DNA from: VBKO01 sp036393835
Lineage (GTDB): Bacteria; Myxococcota; Myxococcia; Myxococcales; 40CM-4-68-19
DNA length: 11,952 bases
Reading direction: 5' to 3'
Assembly (NCBI GenBank): GCA_036393835.1
Contig: DASWGI010000180.1
Location: 1 to 11,952, forward strand
Positions 1-6,833 of the stretch are shown one piece after another. Each line of letters starts with the position of its first letter. Position 1 is the first letter of the stretch. The position numbers were made by a program, and so were the translations under genes. The notes under the pieces were generated by a model. The model saw only the letters and a program-made list of their open reading frames with translations. It was not told the origin of the DNA and did no database searches.

Positions 1-773
1 GTGCGGTTGCGGGAGAGGTCGCCGGTGCAGGTGAGCACCAGGTCGCCCATGCCGGCCAGCCCCGAGAGCGTGATCGGGTTCGCGCCCTTCTTCACGGCGA
101 GCCGGACCAGCTCGGCCAGGCCGCGGGTGATGATCGCCGCCCGCGTGTTGTGGCCGAACCCCATGCCGTCGGCGATCCCGGCGGCGATGGCGCACACGTT
201 CTTGAGCGAGCCGCCCAACTCGACGCCCGCCACGTCGTTCGAGGTGTAGACGCGGAAGTAGTCGCTGGAGAAGACGCGCTGCACCTGCCGGGCGATGCGC
301 TCCCAGGTGGCCGCGACCACCACCGCCGTCGGCATGCGCTTCATCGTCTCCCTGGCGAACGACGGCCCCGAAAGGAACGCGAGGTACGGGTGCATCTCGG
401 GAGGCAGGACCTCCTCCAGCACCTCGCTCATGGTGAGCAGGCTCTCGTTCTCGATGCCCTTGGTCGCGCAGACGATCGGCGTGGCGCGCGGGAGCGCGGA
501 CGCTGCGCGGGTCATCACCTCGCGGGTCACGTGCGAGGGGCTGGCGGCCACCACCAGCTCCGCGCCGGAGAGCGCCTCGGCGAGGTCCGAGCTCCCCCGC
601 ACCGACGGCGGCAGCGGCAGCCCCGGCAGGTACTTGGGGTTCTCGTGCCGCTCGCCGAGCGCGACCGCCACCTCCGGGTCGTGCGACCAGACCACCACGT
701 CCCAGCCGTTCCCGGCCAGCACCGACGCGAGCGCCGTGCCCCAGCTCCCTCCGCCGATGACCGCTGCGCGCAT
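1..773 (-). CDS. gpsA: NAD(P)-dependent glycerol-3-phosphate dehydrogenase, 3' end cut off by window
   Basis: Cytoplasmic enzyme that reduces dihydroxyacetone phosphate to sn-glycerol 3-phosphate for phospholipid synthesis. I translated the minus strand from the ATG at 773-771, which gives 257 residues before the window edge. The family is about 330 residues, so roughly 75 C-terminal residues are missing. The N-terminus carries the Rossmann dinucleotide motif GGGSWGTA (residues 7-14). Later come ATKG with Lys105, the SGPSFA segment (135-140), the catalytic-lysine region ELGGSLKNV (Lys191), NTRAAIITRG (209-218) and the C-domain signature TCTGDLSRNR (248-257). A good Shine-Dalgarno, GGAGGT, lies 8 bases upstream of the ATG (plus-strand 782-787) and fixes the start. 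The gene is divergent from radA, with about 99 bases between the two start codons, so their promoters must share that gap. All conserved motifs seen are intact and the family assignment is firm. Confidence 0.96.
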   Translation of the reverse strand, partial: MRAAVIGGGSWGTALASVLAGNGWDVVVWSHDPEVAVALGERHENPKYLPGLPLPPSVRGSSDLAEALSGAELVVAASPSHVTREVMTRAASALPRATPIVCATKGIENESLLTMSEVLEEVLPPEMHPYLAFLSGPSFARETMKRMPTAVVVAATWERIARQVQRVFSSDYFRVYTSNDVAGVELGGSLKNVCAIAAGIADGMGFGHNTRAAIITRGLAELVRLAVKKGANPITLSGLAGMGDLVLTCTGDLSRNR

Positions 774-872
774 GCCCCGTGACCTCCGCCTCTTCAGCTT
801 GGCACGTCCGGCCCGCGCGGCGCGAGCCCCGCCGGGCGGGCGATGTCGGAGGGCGCTGCTACCGTCCGCGGC

Positions 873-2225
873 ATGGCGAGGGCGGCGAAGGCGGCGCGGG
901 TCGAGCACGTCTGCGGGAGGTGCGGGTACCGCACGGCGCGGTGGCTGGGTCGATGCCCGGAATGCGGGGAGTGGGCCTCGATCGTCGAGGTGGTCCCGGG
1001 CTCGGCTTCTGGATTGGATGCCATCGGCATCGACCGCGTCCCGCTCGAGGCCGGCGCCCGCCTGCGCACGGGGATCGGCGAGCTCGACCGCGCCCTCGGC
1101 GGCGGTCTGGTCGCGGGCGCCGCGGTCCTGCTCGCCGGAGACCCCGGCATCGGCAAGAGCACCCTCCTGCTCAGCGCGCTCGACCGGGTGGCTCGCGCCG
1201 CTCCCGAGAGGCCGGTGCTGTACGTGAGTGGCGAGGAGTCGCTGGCGCAGATCCGGCTGCGGGGCGAGCGCCTCGGGGCGCTCTCGCCCGGGTTGCTCCT
1301 GCGCGCCGACACCTCGGTCGCCGACGCGCTCCAGGCCGCCGACCGGCTCCGGCCGCAGGTGCTCGCGGTCGACTCGGTGCAGGCGCTGCACGCGCCGCAG
1401 CTCGACGGCGTGCCGGGCAGCGTCTCGCAGGTGCGCGAGGTCGCCTCGCGCCTGGTCGAATGGGCGAAGCGCACCGGGACGCCCACGCTCCTCGTCGGGC
1501 ACGTCACCAAGGACGGCGCGATCGCGGGCCCGCGCGTGCTGGAGCACACGGTCGACACCGTGCTGTACTTCGAGGGCGACCGGAGCCACGCCTACCGCCT
1601 GCTGCGGGCGCACAAGAACCGGTTCGGCTCCACCAACGAGATCGGCGTCTTCGAGATGAAGGGCAGCGGCCTCGAGGAGGTCCGCAACCCGAGCGCGCTC
1701 TTCCTCGCGGAGCGCCCGCGGGACTCCTCGGGCAGCGCGGTCGTCGCCCTGATGACCGGCAGCCGCCCCCTGCTGGTCGAGGTGCAGGCGCTGGTGTCGA
1801 CCTCCGCGTGCGGCGGGTCGCCGCGGCGGACGGCGATCGGCGTGGACGGAGGCCGCGTGGCCCTCTTGACCGCGGTGCTGGAGAAGAAGGAGGGGGTGGT
1901 GCTCTCCGACCAGGACATCTACGTGAACGTGGCCGGCGGCGCGTCGCTGGACGAGCCCGCCGGCGACCTCGCGGTGGCGGCGGCCGTGCTCTCCAGCTTC
2001 CGGGACGTTCCCCTCGACCCGCGAACCCTGGTGCTCGGCGAGGTCGGGCTGGCGGGCGAGGTGCGGGGGGTGAGCCAGGTGGAGCAGCGCCTCGCGGAGG
2101 CCGCCCAGCTCGGGTTCCGGCGCTGCGTGCTTCCAGAGAGCAATGCCCGCCGCCTGAACGACGCGCCCCTGGAGCTGCAGCCCGCCGGGACGGTGGCCGC
2201 GGCGATGGAGGCGCTCATGACCTGA
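873..2225 (+). CDS. radA: DNA repair protein RadA (branch-migration helicase, Lon-like C-terminus)
   Basis: RadA is a RecA-like ATPase that promotes branch migration in recombinational repair. From the ATG at 873 the protein has 450 residues, the usual family length. It begins with a four-cysteine zinc finger (Cys14, Cys17, Cys28, Cys31; VCGRCGY and RCPECGEW). The ATPase core follows, with Walker A GDPGIGKST (89-97), Walker B VLAVDSVQ (163-170) and the diagnostic KNRFG motif (248-252). The last 180 residues or so match the inactive Lon-protease-like domain. An in-frame ATG at 843 would add 10 residues (MSEGAATVRG). I prefer 873 because known RadA proteins start with a short basic stretch just before the zinc finger. 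Neither start has a convincing ribosome binding site, so the start is less certain than the identity. The PilZ gene follows after a 58-base gap. Confidence 0.96.
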   Translation: MARAAKAARVEHVCGRCGYRTARWLGRCPECGEWASIVEVVPGSASGLDAIGIDRVPLEAGARLRTGIGELDRALGGGLVAGAAVLLAGDPGIGKSTLLLSALDRVARAAPERPVLYVSGEESLAQIRLRGERLGALSPGLLLRADTSVADALQAADRLRPQVLAVDSVQALHAPQLDGVPGSVSQVREVASRLVEWAKRTGTPTLLVGHVTKDGAIAGPRVLEHTVDTVLYFEGDRSHAYRLLRAHKNRFGSTNEIGVFEMKGSGLEEVRNPSALFLAERPRDSSGSAVVALMTGSRPLLVEVQALVSTSACGGSPRRTAIGVDGGRVALLTAVLEKKEGVVLSDQDIYVNVAGGASLDEPAGDLAVAAAVLSSFRDVPLDPRTLVLGEVGLAGEVRGVSQVEQRLAEAAQLGFRRCVLPESNARRLNDAPLELQPAGTVAAAMEALMT

Positions 2226-2283
2226 CCCCGGCACACCCCTTCCTACGTTGAGCGCTTGCACCGGCGTCGGGCAGGATGACCAC

Positions 2284-2790
2284 GTGCACGATTCGACGCC
2301 GCCGCCGATCGCCGGCCGGGACGGGCCAGCCCCGCTCCCCGGTGGCCACCCCGGCGAGTCCCTGCCGTTCGGCGGCGACGGGAGCGCGGCCCGGCTCACT
2401 CCGCCCGAGGGAAGTCCGCGCCTCTCGCCCGACGAGGAAGAGCGGCGTCGTCACCCACGCGCTCCCGTCGATCTGCTGGTGGGAGTGAAGTTCGACTCCG
2501 TGCAGCACTTCCTCGCCGTGTACGCGGAGGACCTCTCTGAGAGCGGCATGTTCTTGCGCAGCGAACACGCCGGGCCGCTCCGCGAGCCCGGTCAGACCAT
2601 GGAGCTGCGGTTCGACGCCGGCAATCGCCGCATCGTGGAAGGCCGGGCGCGCGTGGTCCGCGTGCTCGAGCCCACCGCGCCAGGAAAGCCCGGCGGCATC
2701 GCCATCGAGTTCATCGACCTGGACCCCGCGAGCCGCAAGCTCATCGAGGCGATCGTCCGCATCAAGCTCGCCGCGGTCCAGGGCGGCTGA
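2284..2790 (+). CDS. PilZ-domain protein, probable cyclic-di-GMP receptor
   Basis: Small cytoplasmic protein with a C-terminal PilZ domain, a module that binds cyclic di-GMP and controls motility, exopolysaccharide or development through partner proteins. From a GTG at 2284 it has 168 residues. The first 50 or so are rich in Pro and Gly and look disordered. The domain begins at EEERRRHPRAPVDL, which supplies the RxxxR ligand motif (Arg55 and Arg59). DLSESG (83-88) supplies the second motif, [D/N]xSxxG. Both ligand motifs are intact, so binding is expected. The domain resembles the PilZ subtype expanded in Myxococcus and Anaeromyxobacter (TIGR02266-like, from memory). The GTG is preferred over an upstream in-frame TTG at 2248 because AGGA at about 2272-2275 is well placed for it, while the TTG has no visible ribosome binding site. 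No transmembrane segment or second domain shows the target. Confidence 0.86.
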   Translation: MHDSTPPPIAGRDGPAPLPGGHPGESLPFGGDGSAARLTPPEGSPRLSPDEEERRRHPRAPVDLLVGVKFDSVQHFLAVYAEDLSESGMFLRSEHAGPLREPGQTMELRFDAGNRRIVEGRARVVRVLEPTAPGKPGGIAIEFIDLDPASRKLIEAIVRIKLAAVQGG

Positions 2791-2849
2791 GCGAGCGCGC
2801 ACGAGCAGGTCCGCGCTTCTGGCACGCAAGACTGCGCCATGATGTGGGC

Positions 2850-3764
2850 ATGAGGCCCCCCGCGTTCCTCGTGTTGCTGTCTGCCTGCAGCCACCCCGGT
2901 GTCGTACCCGCGCGCGCGCCGATCGAGATGGCCATCACCTTCGACGATCTGCCCCGGGCGGGCCCCGATATCCCTGGCATGTCGCGGCTCCGCATCCATC
3001 GCGAGATCCTGGCGGTGCTGCGCAAGCACGCGGTGCCGCAGGCGTACGGATTCATCAACGGCAAAGGCGCGGAGGATGCGGATGGAAGGGCTGCGCTCGA
3101 GGCGTGGGTCGCAGCCGGATACCCGCTCGGCAACCATACGTACTCGCACCGCACGCCCGAGGAGCTTCCCGTGTACCTCGCGGACCTTCATCGCAATGAA
3201 CCGCTCCTTCGCGAGCTGCTGCCCGGGCCCGAAGACCGCTGGAAGGTGTTTCGTTACCCCAACCTGCGGCAAGGCGACACGAGGGAGGTCCACGACGCCA
3301 TCCGAGCGCACCTCGCGGAGCACGGTTATCGAATCGCCGAGGTCACCGTGGACTTCGGAGACTGGGCGTGGAACGAGCCCTACGCGCGCTGCCTTGCACA
3401 GGGTGATCAGGCTTCCCTCGAAGAGCTGAGGAGGAGCTTCCTGCAGAGCGCGCAGACGTTCCTCGCCTTCGACGACAGCTTCGCGCGGCGGCTATTCGGG
3501 CGCCGCATCCGGCACCTCCTGCTCCTGCACGGGGGCGCGTTCGACGCGGTCATGCTCGACGACCTCCTCAGTCTCTACGAAAGCGCTGGCGTTCGCTGGA
3601 TCTCGTTCGACGACGCGCAGCGCGACCCCGTCTACGGACACGACGCGCAGGTCGCACCGACCGGCGGCGACATCCTGCAGGAGCAGGTGGCGATGGAGCG
3701 GCAGACGCCGATGATCCCGTGGGTCACGATGCCGCTCAAGCAGCTCGCCGCGCTTTGCCCGTAG
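2850..3764 (+). CDS. Polysaccharide deacetylase family lipoprotein (NodB homology domain)
   Basis: Predicted exported, lipid-anchored enzyme of 304 residues in the NodB-type deacetylase family (carbohydrate esterase 4), which removes acetyl groups from chitin-like, peptidoglycan or exopolysaccharide chains with a bound metal. The N-terminus has a short lipoprotein signal ending in LLSAC, with Cys13 as the lipid site. The NodB motifs can be followed: TFDD (30-33; Asp32 base and Asp33 metal), NHTYSH (95-100; His96 and His100 metal), FRYPNL (134-139), DFGDWAW (168-174) and LLLLHGGAFD (223-232). All expected catalytic and metal residues are present. The ATG at 2850 fits the signal peptide; a GTG two codons earlier is in frame and cannot be excluded. 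No strong ribosome binding site is visible. It lies 59 bases after the PilZ gene and converges on glpK. The substrate cannot be read from the sequence; a cell-wall or exopolysaccharide target is an inference. Confidence 0.85.
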   Translation: MRPPAFLVLLSACSHPGVVPARAPIEMAITFDDLPRAGPDIPGMSRLRIHREILAVLRKHAVPQAYGFINGKGAEDADGRAALEAWVAAGYPLGNHTYSHRTPEELPVYLADLHRNEPLLRELLPGPEDRWKVFRYPNLRQGDTREVHDAIRAHLAEHGYRIAEVTVDFGDWAWNEPYARCLAQGDQASLEELRRSFLQSAQTFLAFDDSFARRLFGRRIRHLLLLHGGAFDAVMLDDLLSLYESAGVRWISFDDAQRDPVYGHDAQVAPTGGDILQEQVAMERQTPMIPWVTMPLKQLAALCP

Positions 3765-3780
3765 ACGGCGTGACGCGGTG

Positions 3781-3807
3781 CGTCCCGTCCTGGGACGAGT
3801 TCAGGAC
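3781..3807. terminator. Weak hairpins between convergent genes, possible bidirectional terminator
   Basis: The 55-base gap between the stop codons of the deacetylase and glpK contains two mutually exclusive 6-bp hairpins. CGTCCC (3781-3786) pairs with GGGACG (3792-3797) across a 5-base loop. GTCCTG (3787-3792) pairs with CAGGAC (3802-3807). Neither has a T-tract on either strand, so this is not a canonical intrinsic terminator. The position between convergent genes is the main argument. Confidence 0.3.
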
Positions 3808-3819
3808 TGGACAGCACGA

Positions 3820-5304
3820 CTACAAGCAGGCGCGTTCGACGGCTTTGCGCCAGCGGGCGAGGTGCTCGTCGCGGTCCTGCGACTTCATGCGGGGGCGGAA
3901 TTGCTTCCCCGCCCGCCAGGCCTTGGACAGTTCCTTGATGCCCGGCCACACGCCGGTGCCGAGGCCGGCGAGGAAGGCGGCGCCCAGCGCGGTGGTCTCG
4001 ACCATGCGCGGCCGCTCGATGGGCGTCTGCAGCAGGTCGGCCTGGAACTGCATCAAGAGGTCGTTGGTCGAGGCGCCGCCGTCGACGCGGAACATCGGCA
4101 TCGGCTTGCCGATGTCCTGCGACATCGCCTGGGCGAGGTCGTAGATCTCGAACGCGATCCCCTCCAGCGCCGCGCGCGCGATGTGCGCCTTGGTCGTTCC
4201 CCGGTCGATCCCGCTGATCAGGCCCCGCGCGTCCTGCCTCCAGTGGGGCGCGCCCAGGCCCGCCAGCGCGGGCACGACCGCCACTCCGCCGGAGTCGGGG
4301 ACCTTCCGCGCCAGCGCCTCGACGTCCTTCGATTTCCTGAACAGCCCGAGCCCGTCGCGCAGCCACTGCACCACCGCCCCGGCGATGAACGCGCTGCCTT
4401 CCAGCGCGTAGGCCACCTCGGCGCCGACCTGCCAGGCGACCGTGCCGAGCAGCCCGTGGCGGGAGGTGACCGGCCTGCTCCCCGCGTTCATCAGCAGGAA
4501 CGCGCCCGTCCCGTACGTGCACTTCGCCTCGCCCTCCGCGAAGCACGCTTGCCCCACCAGCGCGGCCTGCTGGTCCCCGGCGATCCCGGCGACGGGCAGC
4601 CCGTCCGGCAGACCGCGGACGCCCTTCACCGTCCCGAAGACGCCGGCGGAAGGACGGATCTCGGGGAGCACCGCGCGCGGGACGCCGAAGAGCTGGCACA
4701 GCTCGTCGTCCCACTGCCGGAGCGACAGGTCCATGAGCAGCGTGCGCGACGCGTTGGTCACGTCGGTCGCGTGCACCGCGCCGCCGGTGAGCCTCCACAG
4801 GAGGGCCGAGTCCACCGTTCCGAAGGCCAGCTCGCCCCGCTCGGCCCGCACCCGCGCGCCCTTCACGTTGTCGAGCATCCAGCGCACCTTGGTGGCGCTG
4901 AAGTAGGCGTCCAGCACCAGGCCCGTCTTCTCGCGGACCCAGGGCTCCTTCCCGGCCGCGCGCAGCGCGTTGCAGGCGTCCGCCGTGCGCCGGTCCTGCC
5001 ACACGATGGCGTTGTGGATCGGCCGGCCGGTGCGCCGGTCCCACAGGAGCGTCGTCTCGCGCTGGTTGGTGATGCCGACGGCCTCGAGCCGGGCCGGCTT
5101 CACCGACGCGTCTCGCAGGGCGCCGGAGACCGCCTTCAGCGTCGAGGCCCAGATGTCCTCCAGGTCGTGCTCCACCCAGCCCGGCCGGGGGAAGATCTGC
5201 CGGAACTCCACGTTGCGCTTGCCCCTGACCGCGAGCCGCTGGTCGAGGACCAGCGCGGTGGTGCCGGTGGTGCCCTGGTCGATCGCGAGCACGTACTTCG
5301 CCAT
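3820..5304 (-). CDS. glpK: Glycerol kinase
   Basis: FGGY-family kinase that phosphorylates glycerol with ATP to sn-glycerol 3-phosphate in the cytoplasm. The product is 494 residues, close to the usual 495-505. It opens with the phosphate-binding signature AIDQGTTGTTALVLDQ (7-22). PGWVEHDLEDIW (41-52), YFSATKVRWML (134-144), the catalytic-base motif AGDQQAALVGQ (Asp244), GLGAPHW (349-355), DRGTTKAHI (367-375) and the second FGGY signature from DGGASTND (408-415) onward are all present. The ATG at 5304 has a strong AGGAGG Shine-Dalgarno just upstream and starts one base after the stop of the esterase gene, so translation is probably coupled. The loop before AGDQQAAL reads KGVRGLPDGLP and lacks the residues known to bind fructose 1,6-bisphosphate in Escherichia coli. 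It also lacks the His phosphorylated by HPr in Gram-positive enzymes. An open frame continues upstream of this ATG but only as a shadow of the esterase gene. Confidence 0.97.
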   Translation of the reverse strand: MAKYVLAIDQGTTGTTALVLDQRLAVRGKRNVEFRQIFPRPGWVEHDLEDIWASTLKAVSGALRDASVKPARLEAVGITNQRETTLLWDRRTGRPIHNAIVWQDRRTADACNALRAAGKEPWVREKTGLVLDAYFSATKVRWMLDNVKGARVRAERGELAFGTVDSALLWRLTGGAVHATDVTNASRTLLMDLSLRQWDDELCQLFGVPRAVLPEIRPSAGVFGTVKGVRGLPDGLPVAGIAGDQQAALVGQACFAEGEAKCTYGTGAFLLMNAGSRPVTSRHGLLGTVAWQVGAEVAYALEGSAFIAGAVVQWLRDGLGLFRKSKDVEALARKVPDSGGVAVVPALAGLGAPHWRQDARGLISGIDRGTTKAHIARAALEGIAFEIYDLAQAMSQDIGKPMPMFRVDGGASTNDLLMQFQADLLQTPIERPRMVETTALGAAFLAGLGTGVWPGIKELSKAWRAGKQFRPRMKSQDRDEHLARWRKAVERACL

Positions 5305-5305
5305 C

Positions 5306-6118
5306 TCACCCCTCCTGGAAGAAGGAGACGATCGCATCGCACACGGCCGGCCCGTCCACGTCCAGCGGCAGCACGTGCCCGCTTCGCGGGAACACCCGCA
5401 CCGGGGCGCTCCCGGACAGCGAGCGCGAGAGGCGCCGCGCCCCGCGCAGGGAAGCGGTCCGGTCGCGCCCGCCGTGGAGGATGAGCGCCCGCGCCCGCAC
5501 GCGGCCGGCGACCGCCATCGCCTCCTCGGAGAGGAGCCGCAGCTCGCGCCCCCAGCGCCACGGCACGGCCGTATACGAGCCGTCCTCCGCCACCGCGGTG
5601 CGCGGCGCGGGATCGCCTTCGGGCACGCGGTCATCCGGCGGCGGCACTCCCGAAAGCGCCTGGACGTCCCGCGCTCCCTTGCCGATCACCCCGGGAAAGG
5701 CGGGCAGTCGGCCCAGCACCTGCGTGAAGACCCAGGTGAGCCCCGCCATCTCCACGGCCGGCGCGAGGAGCGCCAGTGCCGACACGGGCGCGACGCCCTG
5801 CCGCACGAATCCCTTCGCGGCGAGGCGCACGGCGAGCAGCGCGCCCATGGAAAGGCCGCACAGGTACACCCGCCGCGCGCCGCGCAGCGAGAGCAGCGCC
5901 TCGCGCGCGGCGTCCAGCATGTCGGAGCGGGTGACCGCCTCCAGATCCTGCGGAGAAGTGCCGTGGCCGGGGAGGAGCGGGCCCACCGCGCGGAACCCGG
6001 CGCGCGCCAGCGCCTCGCCGACCGGGCGGACCTCCGCCGGCGCGCCCGTCAGCCCGTGCAGGAGCAGGCACGCGTCGTCGCCCTCGCCGAGGCTGAACGG
6101 AGCCGCCGGACCGGACAT
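5306..6118 (-). CDS. Alpha/beta hydrolase, Est30-like carboxylesterase or monoacylglycerol lipase
   Basis: Serine hydrolase of 270 residues without a signal peptide, so cytoplasmic. The fold order is clear: oxyanion strand LLLHGLTG (18-25), PGHG (50-53), nucleophile elbow GLSMG (Ser90), acid GGRDR (Asp219) and base RSGHVLPLD (His248). The wording of the HGLTG and SGHVLPLD segments is closest, from memory, to the Est30 carboxylesterases of Bacillaceae and related monoacylglycerol lipases. The ATG at 6118 is chosen because it begins just before the first beta strand. A TTG at 6157 would add 13 residues and has no better ribosome site. The stop is one base from the glpK start, so the two genes form an operon. 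A role in releasing glycerol from acylglycerols is an inference from that coupling; other short-chain esters are possible. The 60-base gap on its 5' side is shared with a divergent small gene. Confidence 0.88.
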   Translation of the reverse strand: MSGPAAPFSLGEGDDACLLLHGLTGAPAEVRPVGEALARAGFRAVGPLLPGHGTSPQDLEAVTRSDMLDAAREALLSLRGARRVYLCGLSMGALLAVRLAAKGFVRQGVAPVSALALLAPAVEMAGLTWVFTQVLGRLPAFPGVIGKGARDVQALSGVPPPDDRVPEGDPAPRTAVAEDGSYTAVPWRWGRELRLLSEEAMAVAGRVRARALILHGGRDRTASLRGARRLSRSLSGSAPVRVFPRSGHVLPLDVDGPAVCDAIVSFFQEG

Positions 6119-6178
6119 GCGGGAGGGCGCGGTACCACGTTCGCGCAGGGGCCGCAAATGGACGTGCTAGAAGCAGGC

Positions 6179-6490
6179 ATGGCCGACAATCCGCCGCACG
6201 GGCAAGTGCCACAGCAGGTGCAGATCCAGCTCCAGATCGACGACGCGATCGCGAACGGCGCCTACGTCAACATGGCGCTCCTGAACCACAACGAGACCGA
6301 GTTCACGATCGACTTCATCTACGTCCAGCCGCAGGCGCCCAAGGCGGTGGTCCGCGCGCGCGTGATCAACAGCCCCAAGCACATGAAGCGCTTCCTGCTC
6401 GCGCTGCAGGACAACGTCGCCAAGTACGAGGCGCAGTTCGGCAAGATCGACGTCTCCGGCCCCGCCCCGCACCTGCTGCCGATGCACTAA
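6179..6490 (+). CDS. DUF3467-like small conserved protein
   Basis: Small soluble protein of 103 residues without signal peptide or membrane segment. The pattern is a Gln-rich start (PQQVQIQLQIDD, 11-22), then ANGAYVNMALLNHNETEF (25-42), IDFIYVQPQAPKAVVRARV (44-62) and SPKHMKRFLLALQDNVAKYE (65-84). It closely fits the widespread bacterial family DUF3467 as I remember it. The predicted topology is two or three beta strands followed by an amphipathic helix. No biochemical function is established for that family and none can be derived here. The ATG at 6179 begins the conserved region; its ribosome site is weak (AGCAGG). An open frame runs far upstream of this ATG, but that extension is only antisense to the esterase and glpK. 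The stop codon interleaves with that of the opposing ComEA-like gene. Confidence 0.87.
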   Translation: MADNPPHGQVPQQVQIQLQIDDAIANGAYVNMALLNHNETEFTIDFIYVQPQAPKAVVRARVINSPKHMKRFLLALQDNVAKYEAQFGKIDVSGPAPHLLPMH

Positions 6491-6828
6491 GGCGGCGCAG
6501 GGCGCAGGGTCGTGTCGCCCTGCACCACCAGGTGCGCGCGGAGCTTGTGCACCACGCCCTTCATCCCTTTCATGCGCGCCAGCTCCTCGATGCTCGAAAA
6601 GGGACGCTTGCTCCGGCGCTCGACGATCGCGTGCGCCCGTCCGCGGCCGATGCCGGGCAGGAGCCGCAGCTCGGCCTCGCTGGCGCGGTTCACGTTCACG
6701 ACTCCCGCGATCGCCGGCTTGCCGGGCCGTGCGCGCGGGCGCGCGCTCCGGACCTCCGGAGCAGGCTCGGGCTGCGCCGCCGCCTGCGGAGCGGACGCGA
6801 GCAGCCCGAGCAGCAGCGCAAGCTGCAC
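6487..6828 (-). CDS. Exported helix-hairpin-helix protein, ComEA-like
   Basis: Protein of 113 residues. It has a short hydrophobic signal (LALLLGLLASAPQAAA, probable cleavage near residue 18), a basic Pro/Arg-rich linker to about residue 40, and a ComEA-type helix-hairpin-helix domain (44-103). The domain starts VNVNRASEAEL, has the first hairpin LLPGIGRGRAHAI (56-68), then the PFSSIEEL linker and a second hairpin around LARMKGMKGVV. Such domains bind double-stranded DNA backbone without sequence preference. ComEA proteins pull incoming DNA into the periplasm during transformation, but short soluble versions are common and many have no proven role. The GTG at 6828 is chosen because AGGAG lies 8 bases upstream and a signal peptide starts there. 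It follows the 96-residue gene by 5 bases, so the two are probably cotranscribed. Confidence 0.86.
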   Translation of the reverse strand: MQLALLLGLLASAPQAAAQPEPAPEVRSARPRARPGKPAIAGVVNVNRASEAELRLLPGIGRGRAHAIVERRSKRPFSSIEELARMKGMKGVVHKLRAHLVVQGDTTLRPAPP

Positions 6829-6833
6829 GTGCC

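Noticed and set aside
1..249. Plus-strand frame of 82 codons at the left edge
   Set aside because: It is antisense to gpsA, whose conserved motifs are read on the minus strand.
828..840. Inverted repeat CCCGCC-G-GGCGGG between gpsA and radA
   Set aside because: The central spacer is one base, so no RNA hairpin of this exact form is possible. Such GC palindromes are expected by chance here, and there is no other operator evidence.
779..2251. Plus-strand frame of 490 codons overlapping radA
   Set aside because: It is the shadow of radA in another frame, made of Arg/Gly/Ala/Pro-rich sequence without motifs.
2820..2836. Possible sigma-54 promoter TGGCACG...TGC before the deacetylase gene
   Set aside because: The spacing between GG and GC is one base too long for the strict sigma-54 geometry, and the site would leave almost no leader before the start codon.
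5305..5634. N-terminal extension of the glycerol kinase frame by 110 codons
   Set aside because: It overlaps the esterase gene in another frame. The kinase signature starts right after the ATG at 5304, which has a strong ribosome site.
4970..6178. N-terminal extension of the DUF3467-like frame, about 400 codons, suggesting a large fusion protein
   Set aside because: The extension is antisense to glpK and the esterase and has shadow-like composition. The family homology starts at the ATG at 6179.
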